From Pseudolabrys taiwanensis (GTDB lineage: Bacteria; Pseudomonadota; Alphaproteobacteria; Rhizobiales; Xanthobacteraceae): a stretch of 64,000 nucleotides of DNA. A program made the translations under genes and the position numbers. The notes beneath the pieces were generated by a model. That model saw only the letters and a list, made by a program, of their open reading frames with translations, made no database searches and was not told the DNA's origin. The stretch is taken from positions 3,100,001 through 3,164,000 of the forward strand of contig NZ_CP031417.1 of NCBI RefSeq assembly GCF_003367395.1. The letters run 5' to 3'. This document shows positions 14,157 to 23,817 of the stretch, piece after piece. The stretch's first letter is position 1. Every line of letters begins with the position of its first letter.

Positions 14157-17075
14157 GTGCGCGGTTTAACATCGATCGTAAGCGCGATTGCCGTGTCTAC
14201 GGCGGCTGTCATCACCATCGCGCACGCACAAAACGCGCCCGTTGATAGTTGGACGGGCTTTTATTTTGGCACGCATCTCGGCACCGCCGCCGCCTACAAC
14301 GGCTGGCAAAGCGAAAGCACGGGCGCGCCCTATCTGCAGCCCTTCCCCGACAGCTTCACGAGCGGCGGCGCCCTGAGCGGCGTCCAGTTCGGCTACAACT
14401 ATCAAGCCGGCAATTGGGTCCTCGGCGCCGAAGCCGATGCGAGCTTCGCCGACATCGAAGGCAGCGCGCGCTGCGGCAAAGGCAATTATGTCTGCACGAC
14501 GCACGTCGACGCACTGGGAACGTTCGGCTTGCGCGGCGGCTACACCGTCAACGGCCTGCTCCTGTATGGCAAGGCCGGCGGCGCCTGGCTCCATGAACAA
14601 TACGACACAACGCCGAGCCCCGGTGCCGGTCGACGGAATATCGCGCAAGGTAAGGCGACGCGCCTTGGCTTCATGCTCGGCGCCGGTGTGGAGTATGCGT
14701 TCTATCGCAATCTGTCCGCCCGGCTCGAATACAATTATCTCGACTTCAACTCGGGCTCGCTGTCGGCAACCGACCAGAGCGGAGCGACCACCGACTTCGG
14801 CGTTCACCAGCAACTTCACCTGATCAAGCTCGGCCTCAACTATAAACTCGGCGAGACCTCGCCGCTCTCCGGCTGGCCGTTGTCTGGCGGCGGCGGCACC
14901 GCGGGTCACGACTGGACCGGCCTCTTCGTCGGCGCGCATGCGGGCGGATCGTGGGGCACAACGGACTGGAAATCCGCGGACGGTCGACTCGGGGCGATAT
15001 CGACGTCGTCCTTCGCGGGCACAGGCACGATGGACGGCCTGCTCGGCGGCCTGCAGGCCGGCTACAACAAGCAGTTCGGCACCATCGTCGCCGGCATCGA
15101 GTCCGATGTGAGCTGGGGCAATCTCGACGGCTACGCGAAATGCGCCACGAGCGAATCGGTGCGACCGCTGAGCGTGAACTGCCGCAGTCGCATCAACGTG
15201 TTCGGCACCGTCACCGGCCGGCTCGGCGTCACTTACGACAACCTGCTGATTTATGGCCGCGCCGGCTTTGCCTGGGCGCACGAGATGTACGACGCACGAC
15301 GCGATGCGGCCTATATCTCCGGCAGCGCCATGCGCACCGGTTATGCCGTGGGCTCCGGCCTTGAATACGCGTTCAGCCCCGCCTGGTCCGGCCGCTTCGA
15401 ATATCGCTACATCGACCTGGGCACGAGCACGGTGGCGCTCGCCGCGAACAGCAATGTCTCGAACGTCTCCCTCGCCCAGCGCAATCATATGGCGACGTTC
15501 GCGCTGAACTATCACATCGGTGCCGATGCGGGCACGGGCGCAATGGCCGCCGACTTTCCGGTCAAGGCGCCGCCGGTGTTCTCCGATTGGGAGATGGAGG
15601 TCGGCACGCGCCTTTGGTACAGCAACGGCAAGTCGCAGCAGGATCTGTACGACAGCATCAACACGCAGGTTCTCAATTCACGTCTGATCTACGGCGGCAT
15701 GACGGGACCGTCGCTCGAAGGTTTCGCCCGCTTCGATCACCGGAGCGGCCTGTTCGTGAAGGCGAATTTCGGCATGGGCTCGCTGGTCGACGGCCAGCTT
15801 CACGACGAGGATACGCCGCCGGGCACCGTTCCCTACTCGAACACGTCCCACGACATGAGAGACGGCAGCCTGCGCTTCGGCAGCGCCGACGTGGGCTACA
15901 GTCTGATCGCGACGCCGGCCGGCCGGATCGGTCCGTTCATCGGTTATCGCTACTTCTATCAGCTCGGCCGCGCCTATGGCTGCCAGCAAGTCGGTCCCGG
16001 CACGTTCTGCGTGCCCACGGTGCCGACGAGCAATCTCGCGCTGACGGAAACCGAGCAATGGCGCGGCTTCGCGCTCGGCGTCAACAGCAAGCTTGCGCTC
16101 GACAACCGGACGAGCCTCGAGGTGGACGCGGCATGGGTGCCGCTTGCCGACCGGGCCGGCGTCGACAATCACTGGCGGCGCGCCGACATCAATCCGGGAC
16201 CCGAGAACGGCCGCGCCTGGGGCGCGCAGCTCGAGGGCGTGCTCAATTACGCGCTGACGCCACGCTGGAGCATCGGCGTCGGCGGCCGCTACTGGTTCTT
16301 CACCACCACCAACGGATCCGCGCGGTTCCCGGACGCGGCAGAGAGTTCGCCGACGAAGTTCACCAGCCATCGCTACGGCGCCTTCGTCCAGACATCGTAC
16401 AAGTTCGGCGGTCCGACCGGCACCGCATTGCCGGAAAGCCTGCCGCCGGCGGATTGGAACGGCGTCTATGCCGGTGCGCATCTGGGCGCCGGCTTCGGCC
16501 GCAGCACCTGGGCCGATCCCTTCCCGACGCCGGTCACCGGCGATTATACGGTCATGGGCGGGGCGCTCAGCGGCCTGCAGATCGGCATCAACAAGCAGTT
16601 CGGCCATTGGGTCGTCGGCGCGGAAGCCGCCGCCTCGCTGGCGCTGCTCGAAGGCTCGAACACCTGCTTCGGCGGCAACCCGATCGCCGCGCTCGCGGCG
16701 CTGGAATGCGAGAACCGCACCAGCGGCATCGGCCTGCTGACCGCGCGCCTCGGTTATGCTTTCGGCCGCAGCCTCGTTTACGCGCGCGCGGGCGGCGCGC
16801 TGGCGCGCGAGACCTACACCATCAACGCGATCCCAGCCGACGGCGGCATCGACACACAGCGCCGTTGGAACGCCGGCTGGACCGTCGGCGGCGGCATCGA
16901 ACAGGCCTTGACCGACCGCTGGTCGGTGAATGCCGAGTACAAATATCTCGATTTCGGCTCACGCACCGTGCACTTCAATGTACCGGGCGCGCTCGACGCG
17001 GTCGCCGATACGGCGGTCCGCAGTCAGCGACAGATCGTGACGCTCGGCCTGAACTATAAGTTCGGCCAGCCGTAG
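14157..17075 (+). CDS. Outer-membrane protein with four consecutive beta-barrel domains
   Basis: A 972-residue secreted protein starting at GTG 14157 with a signal peptide cleaved after AHA (residue 24). Three Omp25/Omp31-like eight-strand barrel units are seen at about residues 32-232, 252-455 and 766-972. Each begins with D/A-W-T/N-G-x-Y/F-x-G-x-H and ends in a barrel-terminal strand (KLGLNYKLG, FALNYHIG, LGLNYKFG). A fourth, different barrel-like unit lies at about 477-751 (DWEMEVGTRLWYSNG to VQTSYKFGG). Each Omp25-like unit carries one cysteine pair in a predicted loop (106/113, 329/342, 838/851), and the odd unit carries 609/618. Single-barrel relatives are usually about 200-280 residues. 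The GTG is preceded by GGGGGGCTCCT. A bidirectional terminator follows. Confidence 0.85.
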   Translation: MRGLTSIVSAIAVSTAAVITIAHAQNAPVDSWTGFYFGTHLGTAAAYNGWQSESTGAPYLQPFPDSFTSGGALSGVQFGYNYQAGNWVLGAEADASFADIEGSARCGKGNYVCTTHVDALGTFGLRGGYTVNGLLLYGKAGGAWLHEQYDTTPSPGAGRRNIAQGKATRLGFMLGAGVEYAFYRNLSARLEYNYLDFNSGSLSATDQSGATTDFGVHQQLHLIKLGLNYKLGETSPLSGWPLSGGGGTAGHDWTGLFVGAHAGGSWGTTDWKSADGRLGAISTSSFAGTGTMDGLLGGLQAGYNKQFGTIVAGIESDVSWGNLDGYAKCATSESVRPLSVNCRSRINVFGTVTGRLGVTYDNLLIYGRAGFAWAHEMYDARRDAAYISGSAMRTGYAVGSGLEYAFSPAWSGRFEYRYIDLGTSTVALAANSNVSNVSLAQRNHMATFALNYHIGADAGTGAMAADFPVKAPPVFSDWEMEVGTRLWYSNGKSQQDLYDSINTQVLNSRLIYGGMTGPSLEGFARFDHRSGLFVKANFGMGSLVDGQLHDEDTPPGTVPYSNTSHDMRDGSLRFGSADVGYSLIATPAGRIGPFIGYRYFYQLGRAYGCQQVGPGTFCVPTVPTSNLALTETEQWRGFALGVNSKLALDNRTSLEVDAAWVPLADRAGVDNHWRRADINPGPENGRAWGAQLEGVLNYALTPRWSIGVGGRYWFFTTTNGSARFPDAAESSPTKFTSHRYGAFVQTSYKFGGPTGTALPESLPPADWNGVYAGAHLGAGFGRSTWADPFPTPVTGDYTVMGGALSGLQIGINKQFGHWVVGAEAAASLALLEGSNTCFGGNPIAALAALECENRTSGIGLLTARLGYAFGRSLVYARAGGALARETYTINAIPADGGIDTQRRWNAGWTVGGGIEQALTDRWSVNAEYKYLDFGSRTVHFNVPGALDAVADTAVRSQRQIVTLGLNYKFGQP

Positions 17076-17095
17076 CGACCGCCGCGCGAGAAACA

Positions 17096-17125
17096 AAAAC
17101 GGCGGGACCGAAGTCCCGCCGTTTT
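17096..17125. terminator. Bidirectional intrinsic terminator
   Basis: aaaacggcgggac (17096-17108) pairs perfectly with gtcccgccgtttt (17113-17125) around a CGAA loop, with A-run and T-run flanks that serve both strands. It sits between the convergent outer-membrane protein and solute-binding protein genes. Confidence 0.88.
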
Positions 17126-17141
17126 GTTCATGCATTGCCGC

Positions 17142-18080
17142 TCAGTACGGGCTGACCGGGAAATACCGCAGCCACAGATCGGTGAAGCGGCCCTTCTCCC
17201 ACAGGCGAAACAGCGCCCAGTTGAACGCCTGCCGGAACAGTTCATTGCCGCGCCGGACGGCGATGCCGACGCCTTCGCCGAAGAACCGGCTTTCAAGGTA
17301 AGGACCGCCGCGGAAGGCGCAGCAGTTGCCCGAGTCGGTGCCGTTGAGCCAGAATGCAAGCGAGATGCCATCACCGAACAAGAGATCGACCTCGCCCTTC
17401 TTGAGCGCCGCGCGCGCGGCATCGGGGTTCGGATATGGCCTGACCTCGGCCTCGGTGAACAATGCCTTGAGATAGGCTTCGTGCGCCGTACCGGCGACCA
17501 CCGCGATCTTCTTGCCTTCGAGCGCCTCGGGCTTGACCACGTCGATGTCGACGTCCTTGCGCGAGACGAACCGCGCCGGCATCCGGTAATAGGGATCGCT
17601 GAAGTCGACCTTCAGCCGCATTTCCGGTGTTTCCGCGAACGAGGCTATCACCGCATCGCCTTCGTTCCTATTCAGCGCGTCGATCAGGGTATCGAAGCGC
17701 CGCATCTGGATTGTGCAGGCGACTTTGATCTCTTCGCAGATCAGACGCGCCAGATCGACATTGAAGCCCGCCGGCGTGCCATCGGGCCCCGCGTAATTGA
17801 ACGGCGGATAGTCGGTCTCGGTGAGGAAGCGAATGATGCTGATGCGCGACAGGTCCGGCCGCTCCGGACGGCGGCGCGGATCCCAGAAGCCTGGCACCGC
17901 CAGCGGATCGGCCTTGAGGGCGGGCGTGGCGGGCACCCCGGGTGGCGAAGTCGCGGGCGGCGACACGCGATTGACCGGCGGCGGCGCCGGCTGCGCCCGC
18001 GCGGACGCCAGCGGCAGCACGATCAATGCGACAGCCAGGAGCGTCCCGCTCCATCCGCTTTGACCGCTTTGTCGATGCAT
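17142..18080 (-). CDS. Extracellular solute-binding protein family 3 (amino-acid type)
   Basis: Periplasmic ligand-binding protein of 312 residues. A signal peptide ends near ASARAQ (about residue 29) and is followed by a Pro-rich linker to residue 60. The SBP family 3 core then begins (FLTETDYPPFNY, GFNVDLARLICEE, MRRFDTLIDALNRNEGD, DFSDPYY, GTAHEAYL, GDG, FFGEGVGIAVRRGN). This family usually delivers amino acids or opines to ABC importers or to sensors. No permease or ATPase gene adjoins it, so it may work with a distant transporter or have a signalling role. The odd feature is the long Pro-rich region before the core. Confidence 0.87.
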   Translation of the reverse strand: MHRQSGQSGWSGTLLAVALIVLPLASARAQPAPPPVNRVSPPATSPPGVPATPALKADPLAVPGFWDPRRRPERPDLSRISIIRFLTETDYPPFNYAGPDGTPAGFNVDLARLICEEIKVACTIQMRRFDTLIDALNRNEGDAVIASFAETPEMRLKVDFSDPYYRMPARFVSRKDVDIDVVKPEALEGKKIAVVAGTAHEAYLKALFTEAEVRPYPNPDAARAALKKGEVDLLFGDGISLAFWLNGTDSGNCCAFRGGPYLESRFFGEGVGIAVRRGNELFRQAFNWALFRLWEKGRFTDLWLRYFPVSPY

Positions 18081-18179
18081 GCGCCGGCTCTCATCCGCAG
18101 ATCAGGGCCGCGACCATAGCATCGCCGCGGCGGTGAGCCAGCCATAGCCCCGCCGCAGCAACGCCTCAAGAGGCGGATG

Positions 18180-18629
18180 TCAGCCGGCCGAGAGCCGCTT
18201 CTCGATTTCGTGCACCGGCATCTTGACGAGGTCCTTGTCGACCTCGGCGCGGATCGCGCCTTTCAGACCGTTGGAGTAGGCCGGTCGCAGCATGCCGAGG
18301 GCACGCGGCGGCGCGATCATCACCACCGATTTGGTTTTGCCCGCGTTGACCGCGGCATCGAGATGTTGGACGAGCTGCGTCAAGAATGTCTGCTCCGCCT
18401 GGTCGTGCCAGTCGGTCTGTCCGACGGAACTGCGGATGACTCCAACCGAGGCGTTCGTGCGGCCCGGCTTGTCGGTTCCTTGCTCGTGCGTTGCGGGGTT
18501 CTTCTGCTCGAAGACCTCAATCGTCTTCAAGTTGGGAAACTTGGCGTCACCCACGTTTTCCAACACCAGCGCTTTCGCGCCGTCGCAGACCACCACCCAC
18601 TCGCCAGTACGGATCGACAAACCAGTCAT
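18180..18629 (-). CDS. Host attachment protein-like (eRF1-fold) protein
   Basis: A 149-residue soluble protein resembling the 'host attachment protein' (AtsE-like) family of alphaproteobacteria: an N-terminal WVVVCDGAKALVLEN strand-turn region, a central HDQAEQTFLTQLVQHLD helix and VMIAPPRALGMLR. The fold is related to eRF1/peptide-release-factor domains in remembered family descriptions. The biochemical function is unknown and the name comes from an Agrobacterium attachment phenotype. ATG 18629 was chosen because GGAGAAACG precedes it; an in-frame start 66 bp upstream lacks such a site. Monocistronic. Confidence 0.75.
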   Translation of the reverse strand: MTGLSIRTGEWVVVCDGAKALVLENVGDAKFPNLKTIEVFEQKNPATHEQGTDKPGRTNASVGVIRSSVGQTDWHDQAEQTFLTQLVQHLDAAVNAGKTKSVVMIAPPRALGMLRPAYSNGLKGAIRAEVDKDLVKMPVHEIEKRLSAG

Positions 18630-18731
18630 GAACGTTTCTCCTTCGACTATGCGCACCCTACCGGACGGTTCCGGGTGCGTATTGCTTTGGATCAAACGTC
18701 GGGACGCGGGTTTTGTTGCCCGGCGGACAGA

Positions 18732-20408
18732 TCAGTTCGTGCCGTCGAGCAGGCGGCGGGCGATGACCTGCGCCTGAATTTCAGCCGCGCCCTCGAAGAT
18801 ACTGAGAATACGCGCATCGCACAGGATGCGTGAGGCCGGGAATTCCAGCGCGAACCCATTGCCGCCATGGATCTGCACCGCGTTGTCCGCCGCGGCCCAG
18901 GCGACACGCGCCGCGAGCAGCTTGGCCATACCGGCCTCCAGATCGCAGCGGCGGCCGGAATCCTTCTCGCGGGCGGCATAATAAGTGAGTTGCCGTGCGA
19001 TCATGATTTCGGCCGCCATCATCGCGATCTTGTCGGCGACGCGCGGGAAACCGATGATCGGCCCGCCGAACTGCACGCGGTTCTGCGCGTACTCCATCGC
19101 CTGCTCCATCGCCGCCTGCGCCACGCCGATGGCGCGCGCCGCGGTCTGGATGCGGGCGGATTCGAAAGTCTGCATGAGCTGCTTGAAGCCAAGCCCCTCG
19201 ACGCCGCCGAGCAGGTTCTCAGCCTTCACCTCGAAGCCGTCGAAGGCGATCTCGTATTCCTTCATGCCGCGATAGCCGAGCACTTCGATCTCGGTGCCGC
19301 TCATGCCCTTGGCCGGGAACGGATTGGCGTCGTCGCCGCGCGGCTTTTCCGCCAGCAGCATCGACAGGCCGCGATGGCCGGGCTCCTTGGGATTGGTGCG
19401 CACCAAGAGCGTCATCAGGTCGGCGCGCACCGGATGCGTGATCCAGGTCTTGTTGCCGTAGACTTTGTAGACGTCGCCCTCACGCACGGCGCGCGTCTTG
19501 AGCGAAGCGAGGTCCGAGCCCGTGTTCGGCTCGGTGAACACCGCCGTCGGCAGAATGGCGCCGGACGCGATCTTCGGCAGCCATTTGCCTTTCTGGTCCT
19601 CGGTGCCGCCGCCCATGATCAGCTCGGCCGCAATCTCGGAACGGGTGCCGAGCGAACCGACACCGATATAGCCGCGCGACAGCTCCTCTGAGACAACGCA
19701 CATCGACTCCTTGCCAAGCCCCATGCCGGCGAATTCCTCCGGAATGGTGAGACCGAACACGCCGAGCTCGGCCATGTGCGAAATGATGTCGAGCGGAATG
19801 TAGCTGTTGGTGCGATGCCAACCCTGCGCGTGGCCGATCACCTCGCTGTCGGCAAACTTACGCATCTCCTCGCGGATGGATTCCAGCGTCTCGTCCAAGC
19901 CGCAGAAACCCACGGTCGCGCCATGGCTTTCGCACATCAGCGCGACAAGGCGCGCGCGCCGCTCCGGCGTATTGCCGGTGGCGATGAGGTTTTCGACCGC
20001 CGGCGTGATGCGCCCCATCACCTGCGCCATCGACAGGCCGAGATCGCTCGGACGCACCATCTCGCTCTGGCTCATCGGGATGCCGCCGATGAGCTGCGCA
20101 ATGTATTCGCCGAGCCCGATGCGCACGAGATGCTCTTCGATCTCGCCGAAGGCGCCGTCGCGAACCATGCGCTCCGCATAGGCGGTCAGCTGACGCACGG
20201 CTTCGACATAAGTCGCGAACCAGGACAGGCCGTGCGTGGCACGCTGTTCCCGGTCGAACAGACGGCCGACGACACGGTCCTCGACCGCCACCCGCTCCCT
20301 CACCTTCGCCACAGCGTCGGCCAACAGCGCATCGAGCGCGGCGGTGGCGTCGCGGGCGAGATCAACGAGTTCGTTGGCGGGGCTGACACGGGACGCGGCG
20401 ATCGGCAT
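18732..20408 (-). CDS. mcd: Acyl-CoA dehydrogenase, probable (2S)-methylsuccinyl-CoA dehydrogenase
   Basis: FAD-dependent acyl-CoA dehydrogenase of 558 residues, about 170 longer than ordinary family members because of an N-terminal helical domain (residues about 10-150, including ATHGLSWFATYVEAVRQL). That arrangement matches Mcd of the ethylmalonyl-CoA pathway, which oxidises methylsuccinyl-CoA to mesaconyl-CoA. The core motifs are IPEEFAGMGLG, AVFTEPNTGSDLAS, YGNKTWITH, GFKQLMQTFESARIQTAARA and the C-terminal QIHGGNGFALEFPASRI. The start ATG 20408 has CGAGGGC upstream; an in-frame start at 20540 would add an unlikely basic leader. The presence of ccr and ecm within 12 kb strengthens the Mcd assignment over generic acyl-CoA dehydrogenase. 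Confidence 0.83.
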   Translation of the reverse strand: MPIAASRVSPANELVDLARDATAALDALLADAVAKVRERVAVEDRVVGRLFDREQRATHGLSWFATYVEAVRQLTAYAERMVRDGAFGEIEEHLVRIGLGEYIAQLIGGIPMSQSEMVRPSDLGLSMAQVMGRITPAVENLIATGNTPERRARLVALMCESHGATVGFCGLDETLESIREEMRKFADSEVIGHAQGWHRTNSYIPLDIISHMAELGVFGLTIPEEFAGMGLGKESMCVVSEELSRGYIGVGSLGTRSEIAAELIMGGGTEDQKGKWLPKIASGAILPTAVFTEPNTGSDLASLKTRAVREGDVYKVYGNKTWITHPVRADLMTLLVRTNPKEPGHRGLSMLLAEKPRGDDANPFPAKGMSGTEIEVLGYRGMKEYEIAFDGFEVKAENLLGGVEGLGFKQLMQTFESARIQTAARAIGVAQAAMEQAMEYAQNRVQFGGPIIGFPRVADKIAMMAAEIMIARQLTYYAAREKDSGRRCDLEAGMAKLLAARVAWAAADNAVQIHGGNGFALEFPASRILCDARILSIFEGAAEIQAQVIARRLLDGTN

Positions 20409-20612
20409 GGGGGCCCTCGGAATGTGCTCGGCGGCGGGTGCTGCGGCCAGAGTACGCGTGCGGTGCACAAAAGCAAAGCGGCATGGATTCTGCCGATTCT
20501 GCGTGTCCTTAGCGGCGTCACCCCGCGCAAGTTGCAGCAAAATTAACCATTTCGGGCTTTGATGGCGGCAGCCCCGCTGCGCGGACCAAGCCCCGTCTCA
20601 AGGCGAGCCTGC

Positions 20613-22628
20613 ATGCGCCTCCCAATGCCCTCGCTCCTCGGATGGATGGCCCGTCGCTTGGAGTCGGTTTCGGTGCGCAGCCGCATCGCCGCGGTCGCGC
20701 TCATCCCGGTGATCGGATTTCTCGCCAACGGCCTCACTTACCTCTCCAGCGAACGCGAGGTCGCGAACGCCTTTCAGACCGTCAAGCGATCGAACGCACT
20801 CGCCGAGGCCAGCCGCGACTTCAAGGCGGCCCTGTCGTCCATGCGGCTCACGGTGAAGGACTTCACCGCCAAACCAAGCACGAGCCTTGTCACGACGTTC
20901 GAGCATGCGCACACGAACGCGCTGCAAAGTCTCGATGCCGTGGCGAGGTCGATCGATCCCAGCTACGCGCCGTCGCTGGCCATGCTGCGAAAAGACGTCA
21001 TGGAGTTGCGCGAGAACTTCAGCGAGCTCGTACGCGAGCAGGATACGCTCGGCTTCGACGACGATACCGGTCTTCGCCGTAACCTGCGCGACGCCGGCAT
21101 TGCCGTCGAGCGGATCATCAATCAGAACATGAGCTGGCTCGCGGATACCGACGCCAAGAAGCTGATGATGGCGTTGCTGATCATGCGGCACCACGAGGCA
21201 GACTACCGGCTCAGCCAAAGCGAGTTGGCACGCCAGCAATTCGCCGCCGCCTACAAGTCTTTCAACAACACTTTCGCGCAGATCGACGGCACGCCGGAGA
21301 TGAAGAATGCGCTCGAGCGGCAGGTAAGGACTTACGCCGACACCTTCAATCAATGGATCGAGGGCTACGGCCGCGTCAATCCGTTGCGCGTGGTGATCGA
21401 CAGTGACAGCCAACAAATGCTGCCGCGCGCCGATCTCATCAGTGAACGTGCTAACGCGACCGCCGAGGAGGCCTCATCGGCCCTCGCCGCCTCCCAGACG
21501 CGCACCCGCACCAGCATTATCGCCTTCGGTACGGCCACCACGGTGCTGGGGCTGGCGCTCAGTTGGCTCATCGGCCGCAGCATCACGGGTCCGCTCAACG
21601 GGCTTGCCGGCGCGATGACAAGGCTCGCGTCCGGCGATACACGCGCGCCGATCCCCGCCACCACGGCGAGCGATGAAATCGGCGCGATGGCCCGCACGGT
21701 GATCGTCTTCCGCGATTCAATGCTCGAGCGCGAACGCCTGGCCTCGACCCAGGCCGAGGCGAGCCAAATGCAGCAGCAGCGCGGCGCACAGGTCGCGACG
21801 GCCATCGACGCGTTCAAGCATTCGGTCGAAAGCGCGCTCGGCAAGCTGCGCGCCACCGCGATGAAGCTCGAAATGAGTTCGTCCGATCTCAACGCCACGG
21901 CCGACAAGGTCTCGGCCGAGGCCGATACGGCCACCAGCCGCGTCTCCGCGGCGTCGGAGAACGTCGCCACGGCCGCAAGCTCGGTCGAGGAACTGGCGGC
22001 ATCGATCGGCGAGATCGCGACGCAAGCCGCCGCGTCGACGGAAGTCGCCGGCCGGGCCGTTTCGGAAGCGCAACGCACGGTCAACACCATGGCCGAGCTG
22101 GGACAGGCGGCGACGCGGATTGGCGAAGTGGTCGGGCTCATTCAATCCATTGCCGGTCAGACCAACCTGCTCGCGCTCAACGCGACCATCGAGGCGGCGC
22201 GCGCGGGCGAGGCCGGTCGCGGCTTTGCCGTCGTCGCCGCCGAGGTGAAATCGCTCGCCGCGCAGACCGCCAAGGCTACCGAGGAAATCGCCGATCAGAT
22301 CGGCGCCATCCAGTCGGCCACCGCCGACTCCGCCGATGCGATCGAACAGGTAAATGCGATCATCCGCGAAATGTCGGCGATCGCGACCGCGGTCGCCGCC
22401 ACGGTGGACCAGCAGAACTCCGCGGTGGCTGCGATCGCGCAAGGCGTCCACCGCGCCTCGACCGAAGCGCGCAGCGGCGCCGAGGCCGTGAGCCGCGTGG
22501 CCGGCGTGTCGACCAATGCGCGTGGCACGGCCGCCGACGTCAAACAGCTTGCCGATGCGGTCGCCATCGAGGCCGAGAGCCTGGATTCGGAAGTGCGTCG
22601 ATTCCTGACCGGCGTGCAGGCGGCGTGA
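20613..22628 (+). CDS. Methyl-accepting chemotaxis protein
   Basis: Transmembrane chemoreceptor. It has a short cytoplasmic start, a first membrane helix ([19 protein letters not shown]), a long all-helical periplasmic sensor of about 250 residues, a second membrane helix ([20 protein letters not shown]), a HAMP linker ([19 protein letters not shown]) and a signalling coiled coil. Its tip is the CheA/CheW-binding hairpin [20 protein letters not shown]. The sensor length suits a helical bimodular or four-helix ligand domain; the ligand is unknown. ATG 20613 was chosen with AAGGCGAG upstream; TTG 20559 or ATG 20562 would add up to 18 residues. It is divergent from mcd and not in an operon. Confidence 0.92.
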   Translation: MRLPMPSLLGWMARRLESVSVRSRIAAVALIPVIGFLANGLTYLSSEREVANAFQTVKRSNALAEASRDFKAALSSMRLTVKDFTAKPSTSLVTTFEHAHTNALQSLDAVARSIDPSYAPSLAMLRKDVMELRENFSELVREQDTLGFDDDTGLRRNLRDAGIAVERIINQNMSWLADTDAKKLMMALLIMRHHEADYRLSQSELARQQFAAAYKSFNNTFAQIDGTPEMKNALERQVRTYADTFNQWIEGYGRVNPLRVVIDSDSQQMLPRADLISERANATAEEASSALAASQTRTRTSIIAFGTATTVLGLALSWLIGRSITGPLNGLAGAMTRLASGDTRAPIPATTASDEIGAMARTVIVFRDSMLERERLASTQAEASQMQQQRGAQVATAIDAFKHSVESALGKLRATAMKLEMSSSDLNATADKVSAEADTATSRVSAASENVATAASSVEELAASIGEIATQAAASTEVAGRAVSEAQRTVNTMAELGQAATRIGEVVGLIQSIAGQTNLLALNATIEAARAGEAGRGFAVVAAEVKSLAAQTAKATEEIADQIGAIQSATADSADAIEQVNAIIREMSAIATAVAATVDQQNSAVAAIAQGVHRASTEARSGAEAVSRVAGVSTNARGTAADVKQLADAVAIEAESLDSEVRRFLTGVQAA

Positions 22629-22652
22629 AGGCAAGATGGCAGTGCCGTTATG

Positions 22653-22759
22653 GTCTTGTCGCCCCCGCGAAGGCGGGGACCGATACGCCTCAGCCTATCG
22701 ATAGACTGCGGCGTAAGGGCCCGGGCCTCCTTCGCTAGCGCTCAGTCGCCCGGGACGAC
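22653..22759. repeat. Palindromic repeat region after the chemoreceptor
   Basis: A gtcgcccccgc...gcggggac hairpin lies at the left and a gtcgcccgggacgac-type end at the right, with a ggcccgggcc palindrome between. It resembles the second repeat type in architecture but not in exact sequence. It fills most of the 199-bp gap before the YihY gene. Confidence 0.55.
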
Positions 22760-22827
22760 AGAACACGCCCTTGCAAAGCGCCGGGCAATGGACGATCTGA
22801 CGGTCAGAACGCTCCGGAGGCGATTCA

Positions 22828-23676
22828 TTGCACCTTCTCAAGTTAGCGGTCCGTGCGGTCATCGACGGCTTCCGGCACTTTCTCGCCGATGACGGCTGGG
22901 CCATCGCAAGCCATATCGCGCTCTCCAGCCTCATGGCGCTGTTCCCGTTCCTGATCGTGGTGACGGCGCTCGCCGGTTTCTTCTTCGGCTCGAAGCAGCT
23001 CGCCGACGAAGCGGCGCGCATCCTGCTCGAAGCCTGGCCGCAGGAGGTGGCCGCCCCCATCGCGCTCGACATCAGCGGCGTCCTGACCGCGGCGCGCGGC
23101 GACGTGCTCACCTTCGGCGTGCTGTTCGCGCTGTACTTCGCCTCCAGCGGCGTCGAGAGCCTGCGCATCGGGCTCAACCGCGCCTACAACATGAAAGAGC
23201 TGCGGCCGTGGTGGCTGCTGCGGATGGAATCGATCGTCTACGTGCTGCTCGGCGCCGTCGCAATCCTGGCGTTCTCGTTTCTGGTGGTGCTGGCGCCCTT
23301 CATCTGGGCCAAGCTCTTGCAATTCGTACCGAGGCTGGCGCCGTTCAGCGGTATCATCACGCTGGCCCGGTACGGCGTCGCCGCCGTGGTGCTGGTGCTC
23401 GCACTTATCATCGTGCACAGTTGGCTGCCGGCCGGCCGGCGCTCGCTCACCGACATCGCGCCCGGCATCGTGGCGACCTTGCTGCTCTGGCTGGGGGCCG
23501 GCGCCGCCTTCGGCCGCTATCTGGCCGAATACGCCTTCGCCTATGTGACGATGTATGCGGGGCTCGCCTCGGCGATGATCGCGCTCATCTTCCTTTACGT
23601 CTGCGCCTCGATCTTCGTTTACGGCGCGGAGATGAACGCCGTCATCGCCAAGCAGCGCGTGGAGCCCACCACATAG
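22828..23676 (+). CDS. YihY/BrkB family inner-membrane protein
   Basis: Integral membrane protein of 282 residues with about six membrane segments, matching the YihY (formerly 'ribonuclease BN'/virulence factor BrkB) family, which is of uncertain function. Typical elements are DDGWAIASHIALSSLMALFPFL near the N-terminus (two adjoining motifs), FALYFASSGVESLRIGLNRAYN, and IALIFLYVCASIFVYGAEMNA near the end. Translation starts at TTG 22828, supported by GGAGG at 22815-22819 with ideal spacing and no better ATG. It appears monocistronic. Confidence 0.87.
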   Translation: MHLLKLAVRAVIDGFRHFLADDGWAIASHIALSSLMALFPFLIVVTALAGFFFGSKQLADEAARILLEAWPQEVAAPIALDISGVLTAARGDVLTFGVLFALYFASSGVESLRIGLNRAYNMKELRPWWLLRMESIVYVLLGAVAILAFSFLVVLAPFIWAKLLQFVPRLAPFSGIITLARYGVAAVVLVLALIIVHSWLPAGRRSLTDIAPGIVATLLLWLGAGAAFGRYLAEYAFAYVTMYAGLASAMIALIFLYVCASIFVYGAEMNAVIAKQRVEPTT

Positions 23677-23817
23677 GATGCGCCTCGCGTAACGGCCGCG
23701 GTCCGCGACGGCCGGCAACCTCTACGCGCGCTGCCCCAAAATCGTCCCGTCACCCGCACGTTTGAGACGCATTGATCTGTTTGGAAGGTGCGCCGCATCT
23801 AGACGAGGGGATGAACG

